Positions 17,336-26,709 of a stretch of 47,651 bases of DNA are shown here, in pieces. Numbering within the stretch: position 1 is the stretch's first letter; each line of letters opens with the position of its first letter. The position numbers were made by a program, and so were the translations under genes. The stretch comes from a virus, in IMG/VR virus record IMGVR_UViG_3300046674_000223, positions 1-47,651 of that record, one strand, 5' to 3'. The notes under the pieces were generated by a model. It was not told the DNA's origin, searched no databases, and was given only the letters and a program-made list of their open reading frames with translations.

Positions 17336-18094
17336 TTAGAATCCGACGAGGATGGCCGCGACGGGCCCGTCAATGGACACGGCGTAGGACTTCTCCACCA
17401 GAGAGAAGTCCCGGTTGTGGATGGGGTCGGGTGCGCTGTAGGGCTTGGCCGGTCCCTTCCAGATGTTGATCTGGCCGCTGATGTAGACCCAGGCGGTGCC
17501 CGGACCTGCCACGGCGGTGCCGGGGCCGTCGGTGCCGAAGCCGGCCGCCGAAGCGATCGGGGTCCCGTGCACGGTCTCGGTTGTTGCCGGGGTGCCGGAC
17601 TGGACCAGGTTCACGGCCAGCAGGTTTCCGCTGATCGTGGGCCGGAACAGGTAGCGGGAGGAGATCCACTGCTCCAGCAGTCCCAGCGCCGCCTTCATGT
17701 CCTTGACCGGGGTGCCCGGGGTGGGGGTGATGTCCACGGCCGCGGGCGAGAGCAGCAGCTCCTGGACCTTCTCCTCCAGGAACAGCGGTTCCGCCGCCTC
17801 GAACAGCTTCTCCAGCTCTGGGCTGTACGCCCCGGCGCCGTTGAGCAGCGGCTCGTCCGCACCGCGGTAGGCGGTGAAGATCTGCAGCTCGGTGGTGTCG
17901 TCCAGGTCCCGCTTGTCAAAGACCTTGTCGGTCCCCGGCGCGGGGACATCCCGGTTCGCCCCGGTGACAATGGGGGTGTCGTAGCTCAGCGCGTGGAACA
18001 GCGCATACGAGGGGATGTCGGTGGAGACGTTTGCGGCGTCCAGCAGGGTCTTGCGTACCGCTGCGGGCTGTGCCGGTGTTTCGACTGCAACCAT
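17336..18094 (-). CDS. Capsid-region structural protein (unknown)
   Basis: 252 residues starting MVAVETPAQPAAVRKTLLDA. Contains YALFHALSYDTPIVTGANRD and a beta-rich second half ending IDGPVAAILVGF. It follows the major capsid gene directly and has a strong AAAGGAGGA site. Such a gene next to a large capsid protein could be a minor capsid or pentamer-type protein, but I do not recognise a defining motif. Confidence 0.75.
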   Translation of the reverse strand: MVAVETPAQPAAVRKTLLDAANVSTDIPSYALFHALSYDTPIVTGANRDVPAPGTDKVFDKRDLDDTTELQIFTAYRGADEPLLNGAGAYSPELEKLFEAAEPLFLEEKVQELLLSPAAVDITPTPGTPVKDMKAALGLLEQWISSRYLFRPTISGNLLAVNLVQSGTPATTETVHGTPIASAAGFGTDGPGTAVAGPGTAWVYISGQINIWKGPAKPYSAPDPIHNRDFSLVEKSYAVSIDGPVAAILVGF

Positions 18095-18167
18095 TGGCCT
18101 GTCCTCCTTTCAGGAGGTAGGAGAGACAAGGGGGCCGTGGGCCTCACGGCCCCCTTGCGTCAGCTGG

Positions 18168-19859
18168 TTACGGGGTGACGGGGCGGCCGAAGTCGCTGGC
18201 CACGTTGTCGATGGCCCGGCGGCCGTTGGCGTACAGCGGGAAGGTGATCCGCTTGCCGTCGTTGCACGGGTTGGTCATCAGGACGCCCTGCTCCACGAAG
18301 AGGTGAACGTAGTCGTTCTTCTTGAGGTTGGTGGAGTCGTAGATGGTGTCCAGGGAGATGACCGGAGCCACACCCGCGACGAACGTGCCGGCCGGGTAGA
18401 AGATGATCTCGACCTTCTCCGGGTACTCCAGCGCGAGGCCCGTGGTGGGATCCAGCACGATGTCCTGGAACGCCTTGAGCCACTGCACCTTGATGTTGCG
18501 GGCGGTGAAGTGGGACTCGATCTGGGCGTCCGTGACGGAGATCGTATCGACACCGGCGCGGTTGGCCAGGTCGATGCGGATGACCGACTTGACCCACCAG
18601 GGGATCAGGGCTTCGAGCGTCTGCGTCGGGGAGAGCAGCAGGCGCTGGCGCTCGCCGTTGGCCAGCATCTCCAGGATGTGGAAGATGTCGAGCGCGTTGC
18701 CGAAGCCGTTCTCGATGTCCACCGCCGCACCCGTGAGGGCGCGGATCTGGGTGACCTTCTTCTGCGCCAGCTTGTACTGGTGCGCCATCAGGGTCAGCTT
18801 GGCCCAGCGGTCGACCAGTTCCGGCCAGCCCTGGCGCAGCAGCAGGCCGTTCTCCATCATCACGCCGACCGCGTCGAGGCGGGCTTCCTCGAAGTCGGGG
18901 ACCTCGGGGCGGATGGAGGTCTTGAGCGTGGTGCCAGCCTCGGCGACCGCTTCGGTGAAGTCCCAGAAGCCGGTGGAGGAGTTGACCACGTCGCCGAAGT
19001 TCGGGCCGCGGGTCCATTCCAGACCGCCCCGGGTGATGGTGACCTCGGGGGTCGAGATCAGCCCGTCGAGGGATTCGAGCTCGCAGAAGTCCAGGCTCCG
19101 CTCGGAGGGTGCGCCCCAGCCGCCGGCCGCGACGAGCGAGCCGCCGGGCAGGTTTGCTTCCTGGCGGGCATCGTTGATCAGCTCGGTGATGTCCTTGCCG
19201 CGGTAGGCGGGGTTGGCCGTGGAGAACTTGTTCTCCGGCAGCTCGATGCGCAGCGCGGAGGTGCGCTGGAAGGTGTTCTCCACGAAGCCCTCGGGCAGCG
19301 CGTTGAGGCGGTTGAGGATCGCCTGGCTGGCGGCCTTGAAGGTGTCGAACTGCTGGCCGGACTTGAAGCCCGGGACGTCGTTCGCGGCGAACAGCTTGGA
19401 CTTGGAGACTTCCTCGACCGGAGCCTGGGACTGTGCCGGGGCTGCCTTGGCTGCCTTGGCGGCGAAGGAGCGCAGCTTGGCCGGGCGCTGCACGGAGGCG
19501 GCGACGGCGGCGGGCTTCTCTTCCTCGGCCGGGATTTCCTCTTCGGCGGGAACTTCTTCCTCGGCGGGAACCTCTTCCTCGGCGGGGGCGTCCTCCGGCT
19601 TGGCCTCGAGGTTCTGCTTGATGGAGGCGAGGCGGTCCGCGCGCTCCTGGGCGGCAAGCTCGCGGCCCTCGTTTTCGGCCTTGGCAGCGGCGACAAAGCT
19701 GTCGATCGCTTCCAGTTCGGCGAGCTGCTCGTCGGTGATCTCCGCGGCATCTACTTCGGACAGGCCCTTGTAGGCCTCGAAGGCTGCGTCGACGGCGGCG
19801 GCAAGCGCATCAGCGTCGAGTTCAGCCAGGTTTTCAGGGGCAGTGAATTTCTTAGCCAC
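18168..19859 (-). CDS. Major capsid protein with N-terminal scaffold-like region
   Basis: 563 residues, GTG start preceded by AAGGAGAGATAACT. Residues 1-150 are helical and acidic with four PAEEE-type repeats (about 92-114) followed by a basic Ala/Lys patch, typical of a delta/scaffold domain removed by the protease. From about 160 the HK97-like capsid body follows (FGDVVNSSTGFWDF, RLDAVGVMMENGLLLRQGW, FYPAGTFVAGVAPVISLDT). It lies just downstream of the portal and protease genes. The encoded repeats are also tandem at the DNA level (19519-19588). Confidence 0.9.
   Translation of the reverse strand: MAKKFTAPENLAELDADALAAAVDAAFEAYKGLSEVDAAEITDEQLAELEAIDSFVAAAKAENEGRELAAQERADRLASIKQNLEAKPEDAPAEEEVPAEEEVPAEEEIPAEEEKPAAVAASVQRPAKLRSFAAKAAKAAPAQSQAPVEEVSKSKLFAANDVPGFKSGQQFDTFKAASQAILNRLNALPEGFVENTFQRTSALRIELPENKFSTANPAYRGKDITELINDARQEANLPGGSLVAAGGWGAPSERSLDFCELESLDGLISTPEVTITRGGLEWTRGPNFGDVVNSSTGFWDFTEAVAEAGTTLKTSIRPEVPDFEEARLDAVGVMMENGLLLRQGWPELVDRWAKLTLMAHQYKLAQKKVTQIRALTGAAVDIENGFGNALDIFHILEMLANGERQRLLLSPTQTLEALIPWWVKSVIRIDLANRAGVDTISVTDAQIESHFTARNIKVQWLKAFQDIVLDPTTGLALEYPEKVEIIFYPAGTFVAGVAPVISLDTIYDSTNLKKNDYVHLFVEQGVLMTNPCNDGKRITFPLYANGRRAIDNVASDFGRPVTP
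19519..19588 (-). repeat. 18-bp tandem repeats encoding PAEEE(V/I)
   Basis: About four units with the plus-strand core TTCCTCGGCGGGAAC lie inside the scaffold-like part of the capsid gene; unit boundaries are approximate. They encode an acidic Pro/Ala/Glu linker and are likely length-variable. Confidence 0.7.
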
Positions 19860-19967
19860 AGTTATCTCTCCTTATGAGATGTAGGGACGTGTGGGGTTGA
19901 GCAAGGGGGGTCGACACACGGCCTACGGCGCGGAGAGTGTCCTACTGAGGACATCGTAGCGCGAAAA

Positions 19968-19998
19968 CGCCGCCCCTTATTCCCGATAAGAGGCGGCG
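19968..19998 (-). terminator. Rho-independent terminator upstream of the capsid gene
   Basis: Arms CGCCGCC and GGCGGCG with an inner CTTAT/ATAAG pair around TCCCG, one mismatch. On the minus strand the stem is followed by TTTT (19967-19964). It ends the transcript that includes the 47-residue gene, so the capsid gene at 19859 may need readthrough or its own promoter; I see no convincing promoter hexamers between them. Confidence 0.75.
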
Positions 19999-20009
19999 TG
20001 TCCGATTAT

Positions 20010-20153
20010 TTATTGGGCTTTGTAAGATCCACCCCGTCGGGCGACCGCTGCCCTGGCCTCAACTTCGGAGGAGTAGGTGGTCTTTGTGCCGTTTGCCGCC
20101 GTGTGGAGGTAGGTGATCTTGGCCTTCTTCTGTGCACAAGCTCCGCAAGCCAT
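20010..20153 (-). CDS. Small CxxC protein (47 residues)
   Basis: Encodes MACGACAQKKAKITYLHTAA and a further 27 residues ending GGSYKAQ. The N-terminal CGAC gives a single CxxC and the rest is basic. Small proteins of this sort are commonly found between protease and capsid genes in actinophages; function unknown. The start lies 3 bases from the stop of the MuF fusion gene. Confidence 0.75.
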   Translation of the reverse strand: MACGACAQKKAKITYLHTAANGTKTTYSSEVEARAAVARRGGSYKAQ

Positions 20154-20155
20154 GG

Positions 20156-22606
20156 TTAGTGTCCCTTCATTGTGGTGATCAGATTGGTCTTGAGGTCTGC
20201 AAACCGCTGGGAGCGGATGCTGGCCCTGATTGCGTTTACCGTTTGCAGGCGTTCCGTCAGCGTAACCGATGCGGAAGGGGGAATTGCACCCGCCGCGACC
20301 AGTGATACCTGACGGGTTCCATCCATGGCGAACCGGGCGCGCGGGACAGGGAAGCCCTGCACGTTGACCGCGTGGGCCGCCACCAGCTCCATCGAGTCCG
20401 ATCCGCGGTAGCGCACACCGCGCCAGTCACCGCTGGGACCGGCGGCGAACAGCTCGTGGATCTGCTGCTCGGTGGCCCAGGGCCGGATGCGGCCGGAGAA
20501 CCAGACGCCGTGCGCGTCCTCGCCCACCGTGATGTCGGCGACGGCGGAGGCGACGTTGTCGTAGTGCGCGATGGCGGCACGGACCCCGAGCTTGCCGTCG
20601 GCATGGCCGCCGCCGACGGTCAGCTGGCCCACCGCGACCGGTCCGGCGTCGGTAAAGACCTGCCCGGTGAGGAAGTAGGCGTAGTCCGTCATCGAGGGCG
20701 GGACGGTGGTGCACACCTCGTAGGCGATGTGGCAGGCATCCCAGATGCCGAGGTGGCCGAAGATGTGCCCATCCTCCCCGCGGGTGACCGGGGTCGGTTC
20801 CTCCAGCATCGGATTGCGGAAGTAGTCGGCGCTGATCGTGGGCGCCGCGGAGGCCACCAGCGAGAAGGCCGGGGCCGCGGCCGGCGCCGTCTCCCCGGGC
20901 CAGTCCGGGATCTCCACCATCGCCCCGGTGGGCATCGGCTCATTGGCGAAGTCCTCCCAGGTGCCGTTGCGCACGAATGCCTCGGCGAACGCCGGGATCG
21001 CGCAGAGGGTGGCGGCGGAGATCCGGCCCTTGGTGAACTGGATCGACTCGGCCCCGCCCTCCTCGGCGGCCTGGACCATCTCGCCCTCGGCGGCGTCGAG
21101 GTCCACGGAGACCCCGCGCCACATCTTCTTGTCCACCAGGTCATAGGCCCGGTTCGCGTCCTCGGTGTTGTCCCAGACGCCGGAGGCCTTGATCAGCCCG
21201 CCGTCACGGTAGACGCTGTCGATGCGGGCGACGACGACGGAGCCGTCATGGCCCTGCCCGTCGGCGAACATCGCCTTGATCGGCAGCGGCAGGTCCCGGG
21301 TGGTCAGCATCCGCTCGGCGAACTGGCGCTTGTCCCCGGAAGGGGAGCCTTCGGGGGCGAGCACGCCATGCCAGGGCCGGAGGTTCTCGCCTTCGGGGGC
21401 GCTGAGGATGGGGTCGGCAGGGGCGGCGGGGGCCTCAGCGGCAGGCGCGGGAGCAGCGGGCTTCGCATCCTCCACGGCAGCTGCGACCGCCTCGGGGGCG
21501 GGGGCGGTATCGGACACAGGGGTTCCTCCCAGGGGGTAGATGGCGGTGCGGTCCTCGCCGAACCAGAGGGCGAGACGGTCGAAGGTGATGGCCTCCCCGG
21601 CGTAGTCCGCGAGGCGCGGGGTCTCCGGGTAGCCGAGGGTGACGTGGGGGATCCAGTTCGGGAACTGCTCCACCGCGTCGTAGGCGGCCAGCAGCGTGTT
21701 CTGCTCCAGCAGCCCGGAGCGGATGGCGCCGAGGTTGGCACCGTCGATCAGCACCACATCGGCCTTGTTCGGGCCCAGCACCGCGGAGCCGTTGACGGCG
21801 TCGGTGATCGGGGTGACCTGCCCGTGGGTGATGAAGTTCTCCAGCCCGGCGGCCAGTGCCTTCTGGTCCAGCGCTGCGATGTCGCCGAAGAACAGCAGGG
21901 TGCAGTGCGCCCCGTCGGCCTCGGAGGAGGCGGCAGCGACCGGATCGGCTTCGGCCGGCAGCGCCACGATGCACGCGCTGGTGAACACCTGCTCCGGGTT
22001 CGCGGCGGCGGTGAGGGTGGCGCCGGTGAAGTCCCCGACCATGGTGGGCCGGACGACGCAGCGGCAGTTGATCCAGTTCGACGGATCACCCACCGGCTGG
22101 CCGGGATAGAGCACCTTCTCCCCGCCGACGGAGAACTCCTGGCCGGAGGGTACGGTCTGCCCGGCGGCGGCGGCGTGGGCGCTGCGGACGTCGGCGTCGG
22201 CCATGGTGACCCACTCCAGCCCGACCTCGGCGGAGGTGTCGGCGGTGGCCGCGGCCTCCATCGCGGCGTTGTGGCTCATCGTGGCCACCCAGCCCGTGAC
22301 GGTGTTCAGCTGGTGCTCCGGGTTCGGCGCCACCTTGGTCTGTTTCAGCGCCTCACCCAGCTCGTGCGCGAAGGCGTCCCGCAGATCGTCCATCACCTGG
22401 CTCCAGGCGTCGATCTCCGCCGTGGCCATCTGGGTGAAGAGATCCTTGGCGGCGTTGACGATCTGGTACTCCCAGCTCGGCAGCCCGATCCGGCCGAGGG
22501 CCTCCTTCACGGCCGGGCGCAGCGCCGCGTCCGCATCGGCGAGCACCTTCTTCCGGGCCGCGGCGAAGTCCTCGGTGGATGCGGCGAAGCTCTCGGTGCG
22601 GATCAT
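20156..22606 (-). CDS. MuF-like / 2H phosphoesterase / capsid maturation protease fusion
   Basis: 816 residues from ATG at 22606, which overlaps the previous stop as ATGA. Residues 1-190 are a MuF-type head morphogenesis domain ending ADADVRSAHAAAAGQ and NWINCRCVVRP. Residues about 210-360 carry two H-x-T motifs, HCTLLFFGD (234) and HVTLGYP (321), the signature of 2H phosphoesterases (2'-5' RNA ligase-like). After a Pro/Ala linker, residues about 400-600 resemble a capsid protease (LPIKAMFADGQGHDGSVVV, RGVSVDLDAAEGE). The last 200 residues are a further beta-rich domain. MuF-protease fusions are known; the intervening 2H domain is notable. Confidence 0.88.
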   Translation of the reverse strand: MIRTESFAASTEDFAAARKKVLADADAALRPAVKEALGRIGLPSWEYQIVNAAKDLFTQMATAEIDAWSQVMDDLRDAFAHELGEALKQTKVAPNPEHQLNTVTGWVATMSHNAAMEAAATADTSAEVGLEWVTMADADVRSAHAAAAGQTVPSGQEFSVGGEKVLYPGQPVGDPSNWINCRCVVRPTMVGDFTGATLTAAANPEQVFTSACIVALPAEADPVAAASSEADGAHCTLLFFGDIAALDQKALAAGLENFITHGQVTPITDAVNGSAVLGPNKADVVLIDGANLGAIRSGLLEQNTLLAAYDAVEQFPNWIPHVTLGYPETPRLADYAGEAITFDRLALWFGEDRTAIYPLGGTPVSDTAPAPEAVAAAVEDAKPAAPAPAAEAPAAPADPILSAPEGENLRPWHGVLAPEGSPSGDKRQFAERMLTTRDLPLPIKAMFADGQGHDGSVVVARIDSVYRDGGLIKASGVWDNTEDANRAYDLVDKKMWRGVSVDLDAAEGEMVQAAEEGGAESIQFTKGRISAATLCAIPAFAEAFVRNGTWEDFANEPMPTGAMVEIPDWPGETAPAAAPAFSLVASAAPTISADYFRNPMLEEPTPVTRGEDGHIFGHLGIWDACHIAYEVCTTVPPSMTDYAYFLTGQVFTDAGPVAVGQLTVGGGHADGKLGVRAAIAHYDNVASAVADITVGEDAHGVWFSGRIRPWATEQQIHELFAAGPSGDWRGVRYRGSDSMELVAAHAVNVQGFPVPRARFAMDGTRQVSLVAAGAIPPSASVTLTERLQTVNAIRASIRSQRFADLKTNLITTMKGH

Positions 22607-22746
22607 TGGCGTGCCTTCTCTCCATGGCAGGCGTTGCAGACCCTCCACTGGCCCATCGGGGTAGAGGGGTGGGCATAGAAGGCGTGGAACCCCAGCAGGC
22701 AGGAAAGCGGGCGCTGCCACCACTTGGACTTGAACTGGTAGATCAT
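22603..22746 (-). CDS. Small Trp/Cys-rich protein (47 residues)
   Basis: Starts MIYQFKSKWWQRPLSCLLGF and contains WRVCNACHGEKARQ, a CxxCH zinc-ribbon-like or haem-like motif. ATG overlaps the portal stop and its own stop overlaps the MuF start, each as ATGA, with GGAGGAAGCAGC as the ribosome-binding site. Function unknown; the tight coupling supports it as a real gene. Confidence 0.8.
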   Translation of the reverse strand: MIYQFKSKWWQRPLSCLLGFHAFYAHPSTPMGQWRVCNACHGEKARQ

Positions 22747-24623
22747 GCTGCTTCCTCCATGAGGGTGTGGGCCATCCCGGCGTCAAGGTAGCGGGCGAAC
22801 TTCTCGAAGCTGTGCGCCTCCTGGGAGGCCAGCAGCTTGGTGGTGTAGTCCTCCAGCAGCGCGGTGAGCGCGGAGGCCGAGACCCGGGCGCGGGCCGCGA
22901 TCAGCGGCAGGTGCGTCCAGGCGTCATCGAGCAGGAACGCGGTGTCATCGGCGGCGACGAACTTGTAGATGTCGGCGGCGGCGCACGTCGGCTTGACCTG
23001 CATCCTGGACTTGAGCTTGTTCCCGGCCCGCTCCAGCGCCCGGACCACGACCTGCTCGGACGCCCCGATCAGGGATGCCTTGCGCTCGACGTCGGCGGAG
23101 GGCACGCGGCCCTCGTCCCGGGCCTCCTTGCGCCTGCCGGAGACCTCCGGATCGGGGATGTTGTTCTCCGGGTGGTCCGCCAGCGAGGGCGCGGGCCTGC
23201 CCTCGGTGCCGGTGGCGGCCGGTTCCTCGGGCCGGACCACGGTGAGCTTGACGCCGAGTTCGGTCAGCGCCGCCTCGACCAGTTCCGGGGTGGTGGAGCC
23301 CTGGGCGGCCTTGCGGGTCAGCCACTTGCTCAGTTCCTCGTCGCCCATCTTGTCGTTCTCATCGAACCCGGTCTCCCGGCGCAGCGCGGTCCCGGAGAGC
23401 TCGCCGAGGTTGTACAGCTCGAGGGCTTCCTTGGAGCGGTTGGGCCGCAGCCGCATCTCGGAGGTGTCCGCCCCGACCGAGTAGGCCGAGAGCCGTTCGG
23501 TGTTGTAGGCCGGGTCCTCGGCCAGCAGCGGCCGGAGGTACTGGGTGCCGAGGGCGGTGGTAATGATTTTCAGCAGCGGCTCGGTGTGGGCCTTGATTGC
23601 GGACTCATCGGCCTGCCAGGCGGACCAGTGGTTGGAGTCGGCCGCGCCCTGCAGCACCTCCGGGGGCATGTCCATGCCCATCGCGATCCGGGTGATCGCC
23701 TCCTTGCGCAGCTCGATCGCCTTCTCGTCCAGCTCCGACCAGAAGGTCAGGTGCTTGACCGCGGCGATGTCCTCGGCGGAGGCCGTGACGACGATGGGCA
23801 CGATGGCGGAGGCGTCGTCGCGGTTCTGGATCGAGCGGGCCATCGCCTGCATCAGGATGTTCATCAGCTCGTCGGCATTGTTCGCCTTCTGCACCGTGGC
23901 CTCCTTGCCCTCGACCTGCGCCGGGGTCGGCAGCTGCATGGTGGAGGGCATCAGCAGGATGCCGGCGCCCGCGAGGCGGGAGTCGACCTGCGCCGAGACG
24001 TGCTGGGAGAGCTTGCGCAGTTCCCGCAGCGAGCCGCGGATCGCGCGGGCCGGGGAGATCGAGAGCTGGGGCTCGAGCGGGTCCGGACGCCAGATCCGGA
24101 TGGCCAGGACATCGTCGTTGTTGACCTGGTCGAGGGTGACGTCGTTGATCTTCCAGTGGTCGGAAGGGGAGTCGGTGGCGGGCCGGAGGCACTTGGTCGA
24201 GGCCGCCACCTCCCACTTGTCCCCGCCGTCGCCGAACGGGTCCGGGTCCGGGTAGCCGACCACGTAGCATTCGCCCGTGACGGACATGTGGATCCCGATC
24301 AGCCGGAACATCTCGGCCCGGCCGTCGGCGTTGCCGTACAGCGCGGAGATGTAATCGAGGATGGAACCATCGGCGATCTGCTCGACACCGTCGGCAGTCT
24401 CGACGGTAGCGTAGATGAGGGCCTTGGAGAGCTGGGCTCCGATCCAGTCACAGGCGTAGCGGAACTCACCCACCTCCCGGTAGTGGTCCCACACCTCCCC
24501 ATGCCAGTGGTCTGCGGTCGTATTCCGCATCGTCCCCATACTGAACCCGCCCCGGATGCGGGCGGCTGATGCCACAAGGGAGGTAGGCGCCGCGGCAACT
24601 TCCTTCGGCTTCATTCGAGCCAT
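22743..24623 (-). CDS. Portal protein
   Basis: 626 residues, size and motifs of actinophage portals: YACDWIGAQLSKALIYATV near the start, ISPARAIRGSLRELRKLS in the middle, ITRIAMGMDMPPEVLQG and NHWSAWQADESAIKAHTEP in the core. It forms the dodecameric DNA channel at the capsid vertex. Located between the terminase and the MuF/protease gene, as usual. The C-terminal 150 residues are helical and charged. Confidence 0.95.
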   Translation of the reverse strand: MARMKPKEVAAAPTSLVASAARIRGGFSMGTMRNTTADHWHGEVWDHYREVGEFRYACDWIGAQLSKALIYATVETADGVEQIADGSILDYISALYGNADGRAEMFRLIGIHMSVTGECYVVGYPDPDPFGDGGDKWEVAASTKCLRPATDSPSDHWKINDVTLDQVNNDDVLAIRIWRPDPLEPQLSISPARAIRGSLRELRKLSQHVSAQVDSRLAGAGILLMPSTMQLPTPAQVEGKEATVQKANNADELMNILMQAMARSIQNRDDASAIVPIVVTASAEDIAAVKHLTFWSELDEKAIELRKEAITRIAMGMDMPPEVLQGAADSNHWSAWQADESAIKAHTEPLLKIITTALGTQYLRPLLAEDPAYNTERLSAYSVGADTSEMRLRPNRSKEALELYNLGELSGTALRRETGFDENDKMGDEELSKWLTRKAAQGSTTPELVEAALTELGVKLTVVRPEEPAATGTEGRPAPSLADHPENNIPDPEVSGRRKEARDEGRVPSADVERKASLIGASEQVVVRALERAGNKLKSRMQVKPTCAAADIYKFVAADDTAFLLDDAWTHLPLIAARARVSASALTALLEDYTTKLLASQEAHSFEKFARYLDAGMAHTLMEEAA

Positions 24624-24626
24624 CTG

Positions 24627-24938
24627 CTATTCCTTCTCGTCGCGTTCGACAATCATGGCGACGACGTATGCCGCAGCCAGCCAACCGTTGAATACCCACC
24701 AGGAGATGTGCAGGTCAGAGAGCCAGCCCCACACTCCGATTGGCAGAGTCATCCACGGCGCCATGCACCAGTGGCAATGAAAGAGGGTGTTCCAGCCAGA
24801 CTCCCCGGTCAGGTTGTCCCATTTGATGCGGAGCCATACTGCGGGTGGGAAGGTGTCCTGAGTGACGAGACGGGTAAGCCTCGCTGCCGACAACGTACCG
24901 ATGATTACAGCAGCCAGTACCACGATCTCTCTAGTCAT
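24627..24938 (-). CDS. DUF1360-like membrane protein
   Basis: 103 residues with a hydrophobic N-terminal helix (VVLAAVIIGTLSAARLTRLV), a Cys/Trp motif FHCHWCMAPWMTLPIGVWGW and a C-terminal hydrophobic helix. This layout matches the DUF1360 family found beside portal/terminase genes in actinophages. It lies 3 bases before the portal gene. Role unknown; membrane location is inferred. Confidence 0.8.
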   Translation of the reverse strand: MTREIVVLAAVIIGTLSAARLTRLVTQDTFPPAVWLRIKWDNLTGESGWNTLFHCHWCMAPWMTLPIGVWGWLSDLHISWWVFNGWLAAAYVVAMIVERDEKE

Positions 24939-24967
24939 GTCTATGAGAGTACCGTGGACGTGCTGGA

Positions 24968-26689
24968 TTACTGGTGCGCCATGGCGGATTCTGCGTCGAG
25001 AATTTCCATCTCAGCGAGGCAATCCTGGCAGACGAACAGGCCCGGATGCTTCCGGGATTCGAACATCGCATCGTGGCTGCACTCCGCCGGGTCGAACCGG
25101 GAGTCGGCGGTGACCACCCGCAGCACCCGCTCGGAGACGGCGGCGGCGATGGTGACCACCTCCGCCTCCTCCCGCGGCCGGTAGCCGAGCAGGTCCGAGG
25201 CCGCGGTGGTGTGGATGAAGCCGCCGCCGTAGCCTGCCCCGGAGATGGAGCCGGACGGGATGGCGACCGCTGCCGGTTCGGCGATGCCGCCGAGCAGGGT
25301 GATGCCGTGGACCAGCGCGTCCACCCGGTCGGGGGAGTCGTCCTTGGCCGGGACCCACTCGGTCATCTGCGTCTCCAGGTCCTCGAACAGGTCCAGGTGG
25401 TGGACCCGGCCCTGCTCGTAGAGGGAGACGACGGGCTCGGCGCGCAGCACCTTGCCGCGCCGGGAGGTGACGAGTTCGACCGGGCCGTCCTTGCGCGCGT
25501 TGCGCAGCGTGGAGAGCACCATCTCGCCGCCGTAGTTCTTCTCCGCCACGATCTTGTCCGCCTCGAACAGGTCGAACGCCTCCCACGCGGCCTTGGACCA
25601 GCCCTCCGGGGTGTAGTGGCCGGAGAGGTCCGCGAGCACGTAGTACTCCTCGCCCCGGCGCCCGACGACGACGATGCCGGTCTCGTCCCGCTTGCGGTCG
25701 GAGGAGCCGGCAGGGTCGATGGCGACCACGATCCGGTCCATGTCCGTGTACGTCACGGCCGCGGGCTCCAGCACCGTGCCGTCCTCGGAGAGCACCGGCA
25801 GGATGCGCTGGTCCTCGATCAGGTTCCAGGTCCAGAGCGCACCGACGATGTCCTCCAGCACCTCCCCGTGCAGCTCCTGGCGGCCGAGCCGGGTGCCCTC
25901 GTACTTGGCCAGCATCACCTTGCGGAAGGTGGGGGCGAGGTTGTCCATGTTCTTGTAGGTGGAGACCGTGACGGAGACGGTGTCGGGCTCCTTGATCAGC
26001 TTCTTCATCCACTTGGTCGGCAGCGGGGTGGTGGAGCAGAGCACGACGGGGCGCTTGCCCAGGCGCAGGCCGAACATCATGTTGTCCCAGGTGGCCTCGA
26101 TCAGCGCGAAGTGGGCGGGCTCGTCCAGCCAGACGGCGGCGTGCTGGGGCCCGCGCAGGCGCTCGGGTTCCTCCCCGGTGAAGGCCTGGATGAAGTGGCC
26201 CTTGCGGTGCTTGACCTTGAGCCGGGAATTGGCCGGCAGCGCACACTTGCACGGGACGGTGAGCTTCTTCTTCGACGGCTCCCAGACCACGGGGGCCTTG
26301 GCGGACTCGAACACGGCCAGCAGGCCGGAGTCGCCTTCGATCATGGTGTCCCGGACGTGCTGCCAGGAGGGCCCGATGATGGAGACGCGCTCGAGCGTCT
26401 CGGACATCTTGCGGATCCACTCCGCCCCGGAGCGGGTCTTGCCTGATCCGCGCCCCCCTTTGAGCAGCCAGACCAGCCAATCCCGCCCCGTGGGCGGCCA
26501 CTGGTCTCCGCGGGCGTGGGGATAGTCGAATCCCTCATGAGGCTTGCCGTTGCAGGTGCGGCCTTTCGTGCAGTACCACACCCGCTTCGGCCGTTCCGCT
26601 GCCTCCATCGCCGCCAGCAGACGCTCCTTGGACTTTGGATCCCAGGATTTCCACTTGTCGGGGTCGATTCTTGTCAGCGGCGCACTCAT
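24968..26689 (-). CDS. terL: Terminase large subunit
   Basis: 573 residues. ATPase domain with Walker A GGRGSGKT (about 78-85) and Walker B AAVWLDEPAHF (about 184-194); nuclease domain with VVAIDPAGSSDRKRDETG (about 326) as candidate metal-binding Asp. The C terminus carries an extra CQDCLAEMEIL CxxC motif, perhaps a small zinc site. It packages DNA into the prohead through the portal. It follows the likely small subunit by several small genes. Confidence 0.95.
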   Translation of the reverse strand: MSAPLTRIDPDKWKSWDPKSKERLLAAMEAAERPKRVWYCTKGRTCNGKPHEGFDYPHARGDQWPPTGRDWLVWLLKGGRGSGKTRSGAEWIRKMSETLERVSIIGPSWQHVRDTMIEGDSGLLAVFESAKAPVVWEPSKKKLTVPCKCALPANSRLKVKHRKGHFIQAFTGEEPERLRGPQHAAVWLDEPAHFALIEATWDNMMFGLRLGKRPVVLCSTTPLPTKWMKKLIKEPDTVSVTVSTYKNMDNLAPTFRKVMLAKYEGTRLGRQELHGEVLEDIVGALWTWNLIEDQRILPVLSEDGTVLEPAAVTYTDMDRIVVAIDPAGSSDRKRDETGIVVVGRRGEEYYVLADLSGHYTPEGWSKAAWEAFDLFEADKIVAEKNYGGEMVLSTLRNARKDGPVELVTSRRGKVLRAEPVVSLYEQGRVHHLDLFEDLETQMTEWVPAKDDSPDRVDALVHGITLLGGIAEPAAVAIPSGSISGAGYGGGFIHTTAASDLLGYRPREEAEVVTIAAAVSERVLRVVTADSRFDPAECSHDAMFESRKHPGLFVCQDCLAEMEILDAESAMAHQ

Positions 26690-26709
26690 AAGCGACAGTA
26701 TCTCAGGTG

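Noticed and set aside
19900-19916. AAGGGGGGTCGAC as a further repeat copy
   Set aside because: Only one arm is present; there is no complementary CCCCCC arm, so it is at most a decayed half-copy.
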